This document shows, piece by piece, positions 33,865-41,196 of a DNA stretch of 42,490 bases. Under the pieces are notes generated by a model. That model did not search any database and was not told where the DNA came from. It saw only the letters and a list, made by a program, of their open reading frames with translations. Source of the stretch: Verrucomicrobiales bacterium (GTDB taxonomy: Bacteria; Verrucomicrobiota; Verrucomicrobiia; Verrucomicrobiales; DEV007); assembly GCA_028281705.1 (NCBI GenBank), contig JANQJH010000327.1, positions 1 to 42,490 of the forward strand. Reading direction: 5' to 3'. Position numbers and translations under genes: made by a program. Numbering within the stretch: position 1 is the first letter of the stretch; every line of letters starts with the position of its first letter.

Positions 33865-35991
33865 TTAGGATGATTTTGGGTAGAATGATTGGTTCTTTGC
33901 GGCCATGGCCGAGAGAAGAGGAGCGGGCTCGGCCTCCGCGGCTTGCAAGGCACGCAGGACCGCCGTGAGTCCATGGGCGTCCGCGTGCCGCAGAGGACCG
34001 CCCCGGAAGGGAGCGAATCCGGTGCCCATGATCATGGCGAAATCGATGTCGCGCGGGTCTTGGACGACTTCCTCTTCGAGACAGCGCGCGGCTTCATTGA
34101 TGATCACGGCGACGAGCCGTTCCTGAATGTGCTGGGAACTCATGGATCGGTTCCCCGAACTCACGGAGGGAGCGGGTTGCACCCTCTTCCCGTAGTCGTA
34201 GAAACCGTGATTGCTCTTGCGCCCCATGCGCGTTTGATCGATGAGTTGTTGAATGATGTCAGGGGATCTCATGCGGTCGCCGAGAGCTTCACGCAGGGTA
34301 TCGGCGACGTGGAGCGCGACATCGAGTCCAACCTCATCGAGCAATCGCAGTGGGCCCATGGGCATGCCGAAATCGAGCATGGCTTCGTCGATGACCTCGA
34401 GCGCGACCCCGCTCTCGAGGAGGCGGCCCGCTTCGATCATGTAGGGCATGAGGAGGCGATTGACGACAAAGCCAGGGCTATCGCGCACCACGACGGGGAG
34501 TTTGCCGATTTTGTGAATCAATGACAGTGTTCTTTGAAGCGTTTCCTCGGAGGTGTCGCGTCCGCGGACAATTTCGACGAGGGGCATGCGGTGGACGGGA
34601 TTGAAGAAGTGAATACCGACCACGCGGTCAGGGCAGGAGGTGGCCCCGGCGAGATCGGAGATGGAGAGGGCGGAGGTGTTGGTCGCGAGAATGGTGTGGG
34701 AGCCGATGCGCGATTCCAGGTCGCGAAAGATGGCTTTCTTTACCGGCATCTTTTCCACCGCCGCCTCGATGACGAAGCCGTGGTGCTCCAGCGAGAATGG
34801 CCCCAAGAAGGGAGTGATGCGATCGAGCCCTTGTTGCGATTCGGCAGGTGTGAGGGCACGTCGTTTGACTCCCTGGGCGTAGCGTTTGACGATCAACTTC
34901 ATGCCGCGTGCCAGCTGTTCGGAGGAGATGTCCGTTAGGGTTGTTGCCAGGCCCCGGCTACTGCACCAGTGGGCGATGCCGGCACCCATGACGCCGGCGC
35001 CGATGACGGCGGTGGAACGGAAGGATGATTTGCTGTCGAGGTGTTGGTGTCGCCCGAGTTTTTTGGCGCGCTCCCGCAGCCGGAAGACATCGATGAGGGC
35101 TCGAGCTTCCGGACTCTTGGCGAGGGATTGGACGACGCGGCGTTCATTGGCCAGCGCCTTGGACTCCGGGAGGCCAAGGTTCTGGGTGATGAGTCTGAGG
35201 GCCGCGGGAAGGGCGGGGTAGCAGCCGCGGGTCTTTTTCTGGAGGCGGCGTTTGGCGAGGAACTGGATGACCCTGGAGGCGGGAAAGCAGTTGAGCAGAG
35301 GGCGCCGGAGGCGGGGGGCCTTGCCTCGCTCGATAAGGCGCCGGGAGAACGATTCGAGATGCTCTCGCGGAACCACAGCATCGATCATGCCCCTCTTTTT
35401 GGCGAGTTTGGCAGGAACGGTTTTTCCCCCGAGGATGAGGTCCAGCGCGCGGGGGAAACCGATGAGACGCGGCAGGCGCGTCGAGCCGCCCCAGGCGGGC
35501 ACGATGCCTAACAGAGTTTCTGGGAGTCCGATCTTGGTGACGCGATCCGGCGTGGCGATGCGGTAATCGCAGGCGAGCGCCATCTCATAGCCGCCTCCGA
35601 GACAGGCGCCGTGGATGGCGGCGACAGTGGGAAAGGGCATGGCGCTGAGGCGTTGAAAGACGTCCTGTCCGAGCTGAATCAAGCGGGTGGTTTCCTCGGG
35701 ATCCGCATTGCAAAGCACGGAGTCGATATCGGCGCCGGCGATGAAGATTTGCGGTTTGGCAGAGCAGAGAATGAGACCGCGCAAGTTCTCTCGTTCCGCC
35801 AGGCCCGCGAGAAAATGATCGAGAGCTTCGAGTGTGGACCGGTCAAAGATGTTGGCGCCGGAGTTGGGGCGATCGAAGGTGAGAATCGCCACGCCATCGC
35901 TGCCACATTCGAAACGCAAGGCGGCGCGGTCGTCTGCAGAATCACATCCGGAAGGAGCTTGTGCTTGAGCTGGGGTTGTCATGGTGGTCAT
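33865..35991 (-). CDS. Fused enoyl-CoA hydratase/3-hydroxyacyl-CoA dehydrogenase
   Basis: The protein should catalyse hydration of enoyl-CoA and NAD-dependent oxidation of 3-hydroxyacyl-CoA. Its 708 residues match FadJ/FadB size. The crotonase domain (about 25-210) shows Ile-Ala-Gly-Ala-Asp-Ile, Gly-Ala-Cys-Leu-Gly-Gly-Gly-Tyr-Glu and Pro-Glu-x-Leu-Leu-Gly-Ile-Val-Pro-Ala-Trp-Gly-Gly. The NAD-binding part begins Gly-Ala-Gly-Val-Met-Gly-Ala-Gly-Ile-Ala near residue 335, followed by Asn-Thr-Ser-Ala-Leu, His-Phe-Phe-Asn-Pro-Val and Asp-Ser-Pro-Gly-Phe-Val-Val-Asn-Arg. The start overlaps the thiolase stop by ATGA (35988-35991). FadB and FadJ cannot be told apart here, so no symbol is given. Confidence 0.92.
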   Translation of the reverse strand: MTTMTTPAQAQAPSGCDSADDRAALRFECGSDGVAILTFDRPNSGANIFDRSTLEALDHFLAGLAERENLRGLILCSAKPQIFIAGADIDSVLCNADPEETTRLIQLGQDVFQRLSAMPFPTVAAIHGACLGGGYEMALACDYRIATPDRVTKIGLPETLLGIVPAWGGSTRLPRLIGFPRALDLILGGKTVPAKLAKKRGMIDAVVPREHLESFSRRLIERGKAPRLRRPLLNCFPASRVIQFLAKRRLQKKTRGCYPALPAALRLITQNLGLPESKALANERRVVQSLAKSPEARALIDVFRLRERAKKLGRHQHLDSKSSFRSTAVIGAGVMGAGIAHWCSSRGLATTLTDISSEQLARGMKLIVKRYAQGVKRRALTPAESQQGLDRITPFLGPFSLEHHGFVIEAAVEKMPVKKAIFRDLESRIGSHTILATNTSALSISDLAGATSCPDRVVGIHFFNPVHRMPLVEIVRGRDTSEETLQRTLSLIHKIGKLPVVVRDSPGFVVNRLLMPYMIEAGRLLESGVALEVIDEAMLDFGMPMGPLRLLDEVGLDVALHVADTLREALGDRMRSPDIIQQLIDQTRMGRKSNHGFYDYGKRVQPAPSVSSGNRSMSSQHIQERLVAVIINEAARCLEEEVVQDPRDIDFAMIMGTGFAPFRGGPLRHADAHGLTAVLRALQAAEAEPAPLLSAMAAKNQSFYPKSS

Positions 35992-37238
35992 GTGGTCCTT
36001 TCTAACCAGAGGGCACCGCCTTGGCCGCCGCCGACACAGAGGGCGGCGATGGCCTTCTTGGCGTTCCTCTGGTGGAGTGTCTTGAGGCTTGAGAGAATGA
36101 GGCGAGCGCCGGTGGCGCCGACGGGATGTCCCAGGGCGATGGCGCCTCCGTGCGGATTGAGTTGTTCGTCGGCGATGGTGCCCTCACCGCAGAGTGCGAG
36201 CTGTTTCTCCACGGCGAGCACTTGGGCGGCGAAGGCTTCGTTGATCTCGATGACATCGGCGTCTTCCAGGCGGTATCCCGAGGAGGCGTTGACTTGCTGG
36301 ATGGCTGAAACCGGTCCCAGTCCCATGCGTTTGGGATCGCAGCCGGTGTAGGCGTAGTCCTTGAGTTCGCCCAAGGGCTGGAGGCCGAGAGCATCGGCCT
36401 TGCGCTCGCTCATCACGAGCAGGGCGACGGCGCCGTCGGTGATCTGGGAGGCGTTGCCTGCGGTGACCGTGCCCGTGGTGCGGTCAAATACAGGCTTGAG
36501 GCGTTCCAGGGCCTCCATGGATTGCTGGTGGCGAACGCCGTTATCGGTCGTAATGGCGCGGCCGTTGAGGAAGACGGGCGTGCATTCCTCCTCGAGACAT
36601 TTGCGGGCTGCAGTGGCGCGGTGGTGAGAACGAAGGGCAAAGGCGTCCTGTGACTTTCGGGAGAGGTCGTTTTCCCGGGCGAGGATCTCGGCCGTTTCCC
36701 CCATGTTGAGCCCGGATACGGGATCGGTTAGGCCCAGGCGAAGACCAATCAGGGGCTTGAAGTCGCGAGGCCTGAAGGCGAGCATGGCGCCGGCCCGCGA
36801 CCCGAGCGAACGCGCTTTGGCGAGGGCGGCGAACTTGGTGGCGGTCGATAATTGATAGAGCAGGGGCGCCTGACTCATGGATTCAGCTCCGCCGACGAGG
36901 AAGACCTCGCCACGGTCGGCCGCGAGGCGCTCGTAGGCGGTGGTGAGTGATTCGAAACCCGAGGCGCAGTTGCGATGCACGGTCATGGCGGGGACCGATT
37001 CGGGGATGCCGGATCGCAGGGCGATGACGCGAGCGATGTTCATGGCCTCGGCGGGCTGGCTGACGCAGCCGAAGATCACTTCATCCACTTCCGAGGGGTC
37101 CAGCCCAGTCTTGGTGAGGAGCGCTTTGACGGCGAAGCTGCCCAGGGTGTCGGCGCTGCAGGAGGCCAGATCGGTGGCCATCTTGCAAAACGGTGTGCGC
37201 ACACCGTCGATGATCATGAGGCGAGGCTTGGAGTTCAT
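35988..37238 (-). CDS. Acetyl-CoA C-acyltransferase (3-ketoacyl-CoA thiolase)
   Basis: Thiolase cleaves 3-ketoacyl-CoA with CoA to acetyl-CoA and a shortened acyl-CoA, the last beta-oxidation step, and is the usual partner of the fused hydratase/dehydrogenase. The 416-residue chain contains the nucleophile Cys91 in Arg-Asn-Cys-Ala-Ser-Gly, the His371 of Gly-His-Pro-Val-Gly-Ala-Thr-Gly, and the base Cys401 in Cys-Val-Gly-Gly-Gly-Gln-Gly. The start ATG overlaps the stop of the upstream PaaK-like gene (37235-37238) and its own stop overlaps the next start. FadA or FadI assignments are both possible. The acetyl-CoA formed would join the output of the PDH genes at the other end of the window. Confidence 0.93.
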   Translation of the reverse strand: MNSKPRLMIIDGVRTPFCKMATDLASCSADTLGSFAVKALLTKTGLDPSEVDEVIFGCVSQPAEAMNIARVIALRSGIPESVPAMTVHRNCASGFESLTTAYERLAADRGEVFLVGGAESMSQAPLLYQLSTATKFAALAKARSLGSRAGAMLAFRPRDFKPLIGLRLGLTDPVSGLNMGETAEILARENDLSRKSQDAFALRSHHRATAARKCLEEECTPVFLNGRAITTDNGVRHQQSMEALERLKPVFDRTTGTVTAGNASQITDGAVALLVMSERKADALGLQPLGELKDYAYTGCDPKRMGLGPVSAIQQVNASSGYRLEDADVIEINEAFAAQVLAVEKQLALCGEGTIADEQLNPHGGAIALGHPVGATGARLILSSLKTLHQRNAKKAIAALCVGGGQGGALWLERTT

Positions 37239-38731
37239 GAGCTGAGAACGGTGCCGGGTGAGTTCTGTGGGCGGCGATCGATGATCCGTTCCTCTTTGAG
37301 TTGATCACCCACGCCTTGCATGGAGCGCATGCGTTTCGGCTTGTGGAAGACAATGCGGTTCGGACGGATCTCCGTGGCGCGAGCAAAGCGGTTCTCGACT
37401 TTGCGTCGCACCTCGCCTTCGGAGAGTGCGCCCTCGTTGGTGACGTGGACGATGAGTTCATCGAGATCAAGGGGATCGTCATTGGCCTTGCGGAGTTCCA
37501 GTTGCCAGGAACCGACGCTGGCCTCGTCGTCCAAGAGGTGTTCGAGTTCGTTGAAATCGACCAGCGTGCCCTTGAATTTGTCTAACTGCATCGACTTGCG
37601 GTTGGATACCCGGGAGATGCGGCCGGTGAGCCGGGGACTTTGCCGGCCACAGTGGGGACAGGGATCGTAAATGAGGCCTCCATCAATGAGATCGCCCGTC
37701 CGGTAGCGGATGACCACCGTGCCCCGTGCGTCCAGCGGGGTGTAGACGATTTCCCCTGGCTGGCCGTCTTCCACCGGCTCGCCTGTTTCGGGATCGATGA
37801 TCTCGACAATGCCGAGATCGGGATAGAGGTGGTAGCCGCTCGGTTCCGCGTCCGCCGGGTAGGCGCACTCCGGCCAGGCCGTTTTGGCCTCGGTGAATCC
37901 GTAAGTCGCCATGATGATGGTTTCCTCGGAACCGAGATCGGCACAGAGCCGTCGGAGCTTCCGGCGCAGGCCCGGCGGCACTTTTTCCCCGCCGAGGACG
38001 ATGCGCTGGAGATTCGTCCAGCGGAGGCCGTCCTCGAGCCCACAGCTGAGCAAGTGATAGACAAATGTGGGCATGCCGATGAGAGCGTCCGGCTTGATCT
38101 TGCGGATCAAATGGAGGTTGCCCTCCGTTCCCATGGTCTTGCCCCCGCCGGTACTGAGACAGAAGGTGTTGAATCCGAGGCTCGCATAGTGCATTTGCCA
38201 GAAAGCGAGGTGAGGGGCGTAGGGAAAGGCATTGAGGTGGCGAAACTCTTTCTTTGACTGGCAGATTTCCATCATGCGCGTGCCGCAGAGAGCCAAGTTG
38301 TCGAGGTCGTAGTGGGTGTAGAGGAAAGGCACCGGATCGGAGGACCGCCCGGTGGTGGAGGTCATGAGGACGGGGCGGAATTCTTTCTCGAGGGACTCCC
38401 TGACGGAGGCCTTGCCCTGAAAAAGCGCGCGGGCAATGTTGGCCGGACTGGACTGCAACTGTTTCGCGGTCGGTTGGAGGACGAGTTCCCTCGCCCGGTC
38501 GGGATGCTCTTCGGTCGCGAGGAGGTCTTCCTTGCTGGTCAACGGAACGGCGGCGAGATCAGCGAGAGAAGTGAGACCGTCCACGTCGAGGGACGCGAGT
38601 TGTTCGCCATAGTACTTCGAGTAGGGAATGACGCAGTTCTTGAGATAGTGTCTGAGGAATCCAAGCTGCGCGTCGACAAGCGATTCTTTGTCAAGGTCCG
38701 CCCAGTGAGCTCGTAAGGATTTGCGGTTCAT
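37235..38731 (-). CDS. PaaK-like adenylate-forming acyl/aryl-CoA ligase
   Basis: The start at 38731 overlaps the stop of the patatin gene by ATGA; a longer frame to 38833 has no support. The 498-residue protein resembles phenylacetate-CoA ligase: an AMP-binding loop Thr-Ser-Thr-Thr-Gly-Arg-Ser-Ser-Asp, Ala-Thr-Tyr-Gly-Phe-Thr-Glu-Ala, Tyr-Arg-Thr-Gly-Asp-Leu, and a Cys-Pro-x-Cys-Gly knuckle followed by Arg-Leu-Thr-Gly-Arg-Ile and Met-Gln-Leu-Asp-Lys. It would activate a carboxylate to its CoA thioester using ATP. Position between a lipase-like gene and beta-oxidation genes suggests it provides the acyl-CoA entry step, taking the place of a FadD-type synthetase. Whether the substrate is a fatty or an aromatic acid is undecided. 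Confidence 0.85.
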   Translation of the reverse strand: MNRKSLRAHWADLDKESLVDAQLGFLRHYLKNCVIPYSKYYGEQLASLDVDGLTSLADLAAVPLTSKEDLLATEEHPDRARELVLQPTAKQLQSSPANIARALFQGKASVRESLEKEFRPVLMTSTTGRSSDPVPFLYTHYDLDNLALCGTRMMEICQSKKEFRHLNAFPYAPHLAFWQMHYASLGFNTFCLSTGGGKTMGTEGNLHLIRKIKPDALIGMPTFVYHLLSCGLEDGLRWTNLQRIVLGGEKVPPGLRRKLRRLCADLGSEETIIMATYGFTEAKTAWPECAYPADAEPSGYHLYPDLGIVEIIDPETGEPVEDGQPGEIVYTPLDARGTVVIRYRTGDLIDGGLIYDPCPHCGRQSPRLTGRISRVSNRKSMQLDKFKGTLVDFNELEHLLDDEASVGSWQLELRKANDDPLDLDELIVHVTNEGALSEGEVRRKVENRFARATEIRPNRIVFHKPKRMRSMQGVGDQLKEERIIDRRPQNSPGTVLSS

Positions 38732-40104
38732 GAGGTCGAAGTGGACATGAGGGTTTGAATGGCCGGGAGTTGTTCCAGGGCCGCCGTCCGGCCGGTTTCG
38801 ATGGCGGTGGCATAGGCGTCGAAGGCGTACCAAGGAGTTCCTGTGGGATAGGCATGGATGTAGACATCGGCCCGTTCCGCCGAGGCGGCAGCGAGCCTAA
38901 CTTGAGCGGCTTGCAGGCCGCGCATGACGGTGTCCAGGAGATTTCCCTGGGCAAAGAAGTTCAGCTGCTGGTTGAAGAAGGAGCCGGTCGCCTTGAGCAC
39001 GCCGGCCCAGCGGGTGGCGCCGGGGTGTCCTTGAGTCATTGATAGCGCTTCGAGATCTGCTAGAGACGGCTGGGTATTGACGGCGATGATCCGGTCAAGG
39101 CCGAGGTCTTCGAGGACGTCCACGGGAAGCGGATCGCTGGCTCCACCATCGGTGTAGAGACGGTCATCGAGGGTGACGGGCTCACAGATGCCCGGGATGG
39201 CGAGGCTGGCATGGACCGCCGAGGCCACGTCTCCATGGGAGATGGTGGTTGAGCCCAGGGTTTCGAGGTCGGTTAGGACGACATGGAAGGGCCTAACGAG
39301 TTTGTCGAAGGAGGTGTTGGTGATGGACTTGGCCAACCGATTCTTCGCCTTGGCGCCGCGAATGAACCCTTGGCGGGGTGGGAATACGGGGTCTGTCAGG
39401 GTGAGGAGGTCTTTCCTCGTTCTGATCGTGGCCGCGAGAGCCTCCAGAGTCTTGCCGTCATGTCCGTGGCACCAGCAGGCGCCGACATAGGCCCCCATGC
39501 TCACGCCGGCGACGGCGTCGATCTCGATCCCCTGTTCTTCGAGGACTTGGATGACACCGATGTGGGCCAGCCCCTTGGCGGATCCTGCTGAGAGAGCAAG
39601 TCCGACGCGTTGACGCAGCAAGCGACGGGCCAAGGCGCGGACTCCCAGGCCGGGGTCGTCGCCCTGGCGGACTCTGATGGGTTGATGGGCGGTCAGCCAG
39701 CGCGGCATGGTCTGGCTCGCGCGGTCGTCCCGGCAGACGATGGGGATGATGGGGCGGCCCAGGTCTTGCTCGAAGAGACGGCAGCGGAAATAGGCCTGAT
39801 CTTCAGGAGGAAGCAGAACGACGATGGCATCTGTTCTTCGCGCCAGACGGCGCAGTCCCGAAGTCGGCTGCGAGAGCGATGCCATGAGGACCGTTGGCAT
39901 GGTGGCGTCGAATGGACGATTGGCCTGACATAGGTTTTGCCGCTCGCCGGTACGTTTCTCGAGTTCGGAGGCGAGATCCAGGGTCCATCGACAAGTAGAC
40001 TCATCATCGAGAAGGCTACCGAAAAAGATAAGTTTACGGTTCTGAGATCTCGATCCTGAGCAGACGGGGGAATACTGCAGGTTATCTATCGCTGCGAAGT
40101 TCAC
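38728..40104 (-). CDS. Patatin-like phospholipase
   Basis: Patatin enzymes hydrolyse acyl esters with a Ser-Asp dyad. The 458-residue protein starts at GTG 40104. Its N-terminal part (1-165) resembles the region preceding the patatin domain in NTE-type bacterial esterases (Ala-Ile-Val-Val-Leu-Leu-Pro-Pro-Glu). The patatin domain runs from about 168, with an oxyanion loop Ser-Ala-Gly-Ser-Ala-Lys-Gly-Leu-Ala-His-Ile-Gly, the nucleophile Gly-Val-Ser-Met-Gly near 203-207, and catalytic Asp in Asp-Gly-Gly-Ala-Ser-Asp-Pro. A helical segment of about 130 residues follows. No signal peptide is seen, so action is probably on cytosolic or membrane lipids. It is the first gene of the lipid operon; the 294-bp gap upstream should hold its promoter. 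Confidence 0.88.
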   Translation of the reverse strand: MNFAAIDNLQYSPVCSGSRSQNRKLIFFGSLLDDESTCRWTLDLASELEKRTGERQNLCQANRPFDATMPTVLMASLSQPTSGLRRLARRTDAIVVLLPPEDQAYFRCRLFEQDLGRPIIPIVCRDDRASQTMPRWLTAHQPIRVRQGDDPGLGVRALARRLLRQRVGLALSAGSAKGLAHIGVIQVLEEQGIEIDAVAGVSMGAYVGACWCHGHDGKTLEALAATIRTRKDLLTLTDPVFPPRQGFIRGAKAKNRLAKSITNTSFDKLVRPFHVVLTDLETLGSTTISHGDVASAVHASLAIPGICEPVTLDDRLYTDGGASDPLPVDVLEDLGLDRIIAVNTQPSLADLEALSMTQGHPGATRWAGVLKATGSFFNQQLNFFAQGNLLDTVMRGLQAAQVRLAAASAERADVYIHAYPTGTPWYAFDAYATAIETGRTAALEQLPAIQTLMSTSTS

Positions 40105-40398
40105 GATTCATATAGCACGTTAACGTTCATTGCCAGAGGGGGTCGACTCTGGCTCTGTTGGCTCTTGAGCTAAGGGAATCGCATCCGGATGCGAGGTCTT
40201 ACAGTATGCGGGGAGTTGCATGGCTACATGCAGCGGCTCATCGGTCCCTCACGGTACTGACAAGCTCTGTAGAAGCCATCCACAACATAGTCCAGGAATG
40301 CTGAAATGCAACCTGGGGTTGCGCCTTCCCGCGAGAAAGTTGTGGCCAGATGGTGCTTGCGCGGAAGCAGTTAGGTCCGAAGGAGAATTGCGCGTGAG
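40105..40398. other. Structured intergenic gap with palindrome, hairpin and repeat
   Basis: The gap before the patatin gene on the minus strand holds a 16-bp perfect palindrome around 40180-40195 (TCGCATCCGGATGCGA), a hairpin at about 40214-40233 with an 8-bp stem (one T:G pair) and loop GCTA, and at about 40258-40278 a sequence similar to the repeat after tilS (shared ACAAGCTCT, then GAAGC). I see no convincing gene, tRNA or T-run terminator. A short open frame at 40220-40402 has no support. Confidence 0.4.
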
Positions 40399-41193
40399 TT
40401 AGGCCTGGGAACACCAGGCGCAGGCGGCGTCGAGGAAGCGGCTATGCACTTCGATCCGGTGCGGTAGACTGAACTCTGAGGGTGTTTCGAATGTGAGGGT
40501 TCGGTCGGCGTAGCCGTTGAGATAGAGGAAGACGGCTTCCGGGAGACCGGGAACAGTGCGGAGATCGAGGCGGCGGCGGAAGAGCACACCCTGATCGGCC
40601 TTGCGGCCGTCGATGCGCGTGCGGCCATCGAGAGGTATTTGTCTCGTAGAGGCTCGTTGGAGCAGCGTGCGGGCGGAAGCGATGTCGCCCTGGCGGTTGA
40701 GGTCGTAGACATAGGCGCCTTGGGCGTCATAGTCCTCGTGGAGGCAGAGGGCTAACTGAAACCGCCGCTGGGCAATGGATTGCCGGACTTCGCGGATGGG
40801 GCTCAGGTCGCATTGGTCGAAGAGGCGATTGAGGTCGCGGTCCTCACCGTCGCCCCGGCGGTTTTCGACCAGGCCGAGGGGATTGAGGCAGGGAAAGAGA
40901 AGCAGGGGCCGCTCGCCGAGCTTTGCGTAGCCGCCGCGTTCAAACCAATCGAGCAACCCCCAGGGCGGAGCGGGTTCATCGCCGTGGATCCCGGCGGAAA
41001 CGTAGAGGCCTGGTTTATCCGAGGGCCTCTTTTGACGATTGGTGATTTGGATGAGGGGGTAGCCGTCCTTAGTCCCCAAGGTCTGGAGGCGGAAAGGGGT
41101 GCCCTTGACTGCCTGGCGCCAGCATCGGATAAGAGCGCGGGCATCGTGAGAGCGATGCTGCCGAAGGTAGGTCAGGGCGCGGGATTCGGGCAT
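40399..41193 (-). CDS. M14-family zinc carboxypeptidase, candidate MpaA-like amidase
   Basis: This 264-residue protein has the zinc ligands of the M14/succinylglutamate-desuccinylase-like fold: His70-x-x-Glu73 in Gly-Ile-His-Gly-Asp-Glu, and His152 in Leu-His-Glu-Asp. The substrate-binding Asp-Leu-Asn-Arg is at 120-123 and the presumed catalytic Glu236 lies in Phe-Glu-Thr-Pro-Ser. No signal peptide is present, so it is cytosolic. It starts 3 bp after the stop of mpl. MpaA amidases cut gamma-D-Glu from meso-diaminopimelate in the murein tripeptide that Mpl recycles, so context suggests, but does not prove, that reaction. A succinylglutamate desuccinylase-like role is the alternative. Confidence 0.75.
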   Translation of the reverse strand: MPESRALTYLRQHRSHDARALIRCWRQAVKGTPFRLQTLGTKDGYPLIQITNRQKRPSDKPGLYVSAGIHGDEPAPPWGLLDWFERGGYAKLGERPLLLFPCLNPLGLVENRRGDGEDRDLNRLFDQCDLSPIREVRQSIAQRRFQLALCLHEDYDAQGAYVYDLNRQGDIASARTLLQRASTRQIPLDGRTRIDGRKADQGVLFRRRLDLRTVPGLPEAVFLYLNGYADRTLTFETPSEFSLPHRIEVHSRFLDAACAWCSQA

Positions 41194-41196
41194 CCG

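Noticed and set aside
40220-40402. Short plus-strand open frame of 60 codons in the patatin upstream gap
   Set aside because: No ribosome binding site, no recognisable sequence and it covers the hairpin and repeat; it is probably chance.
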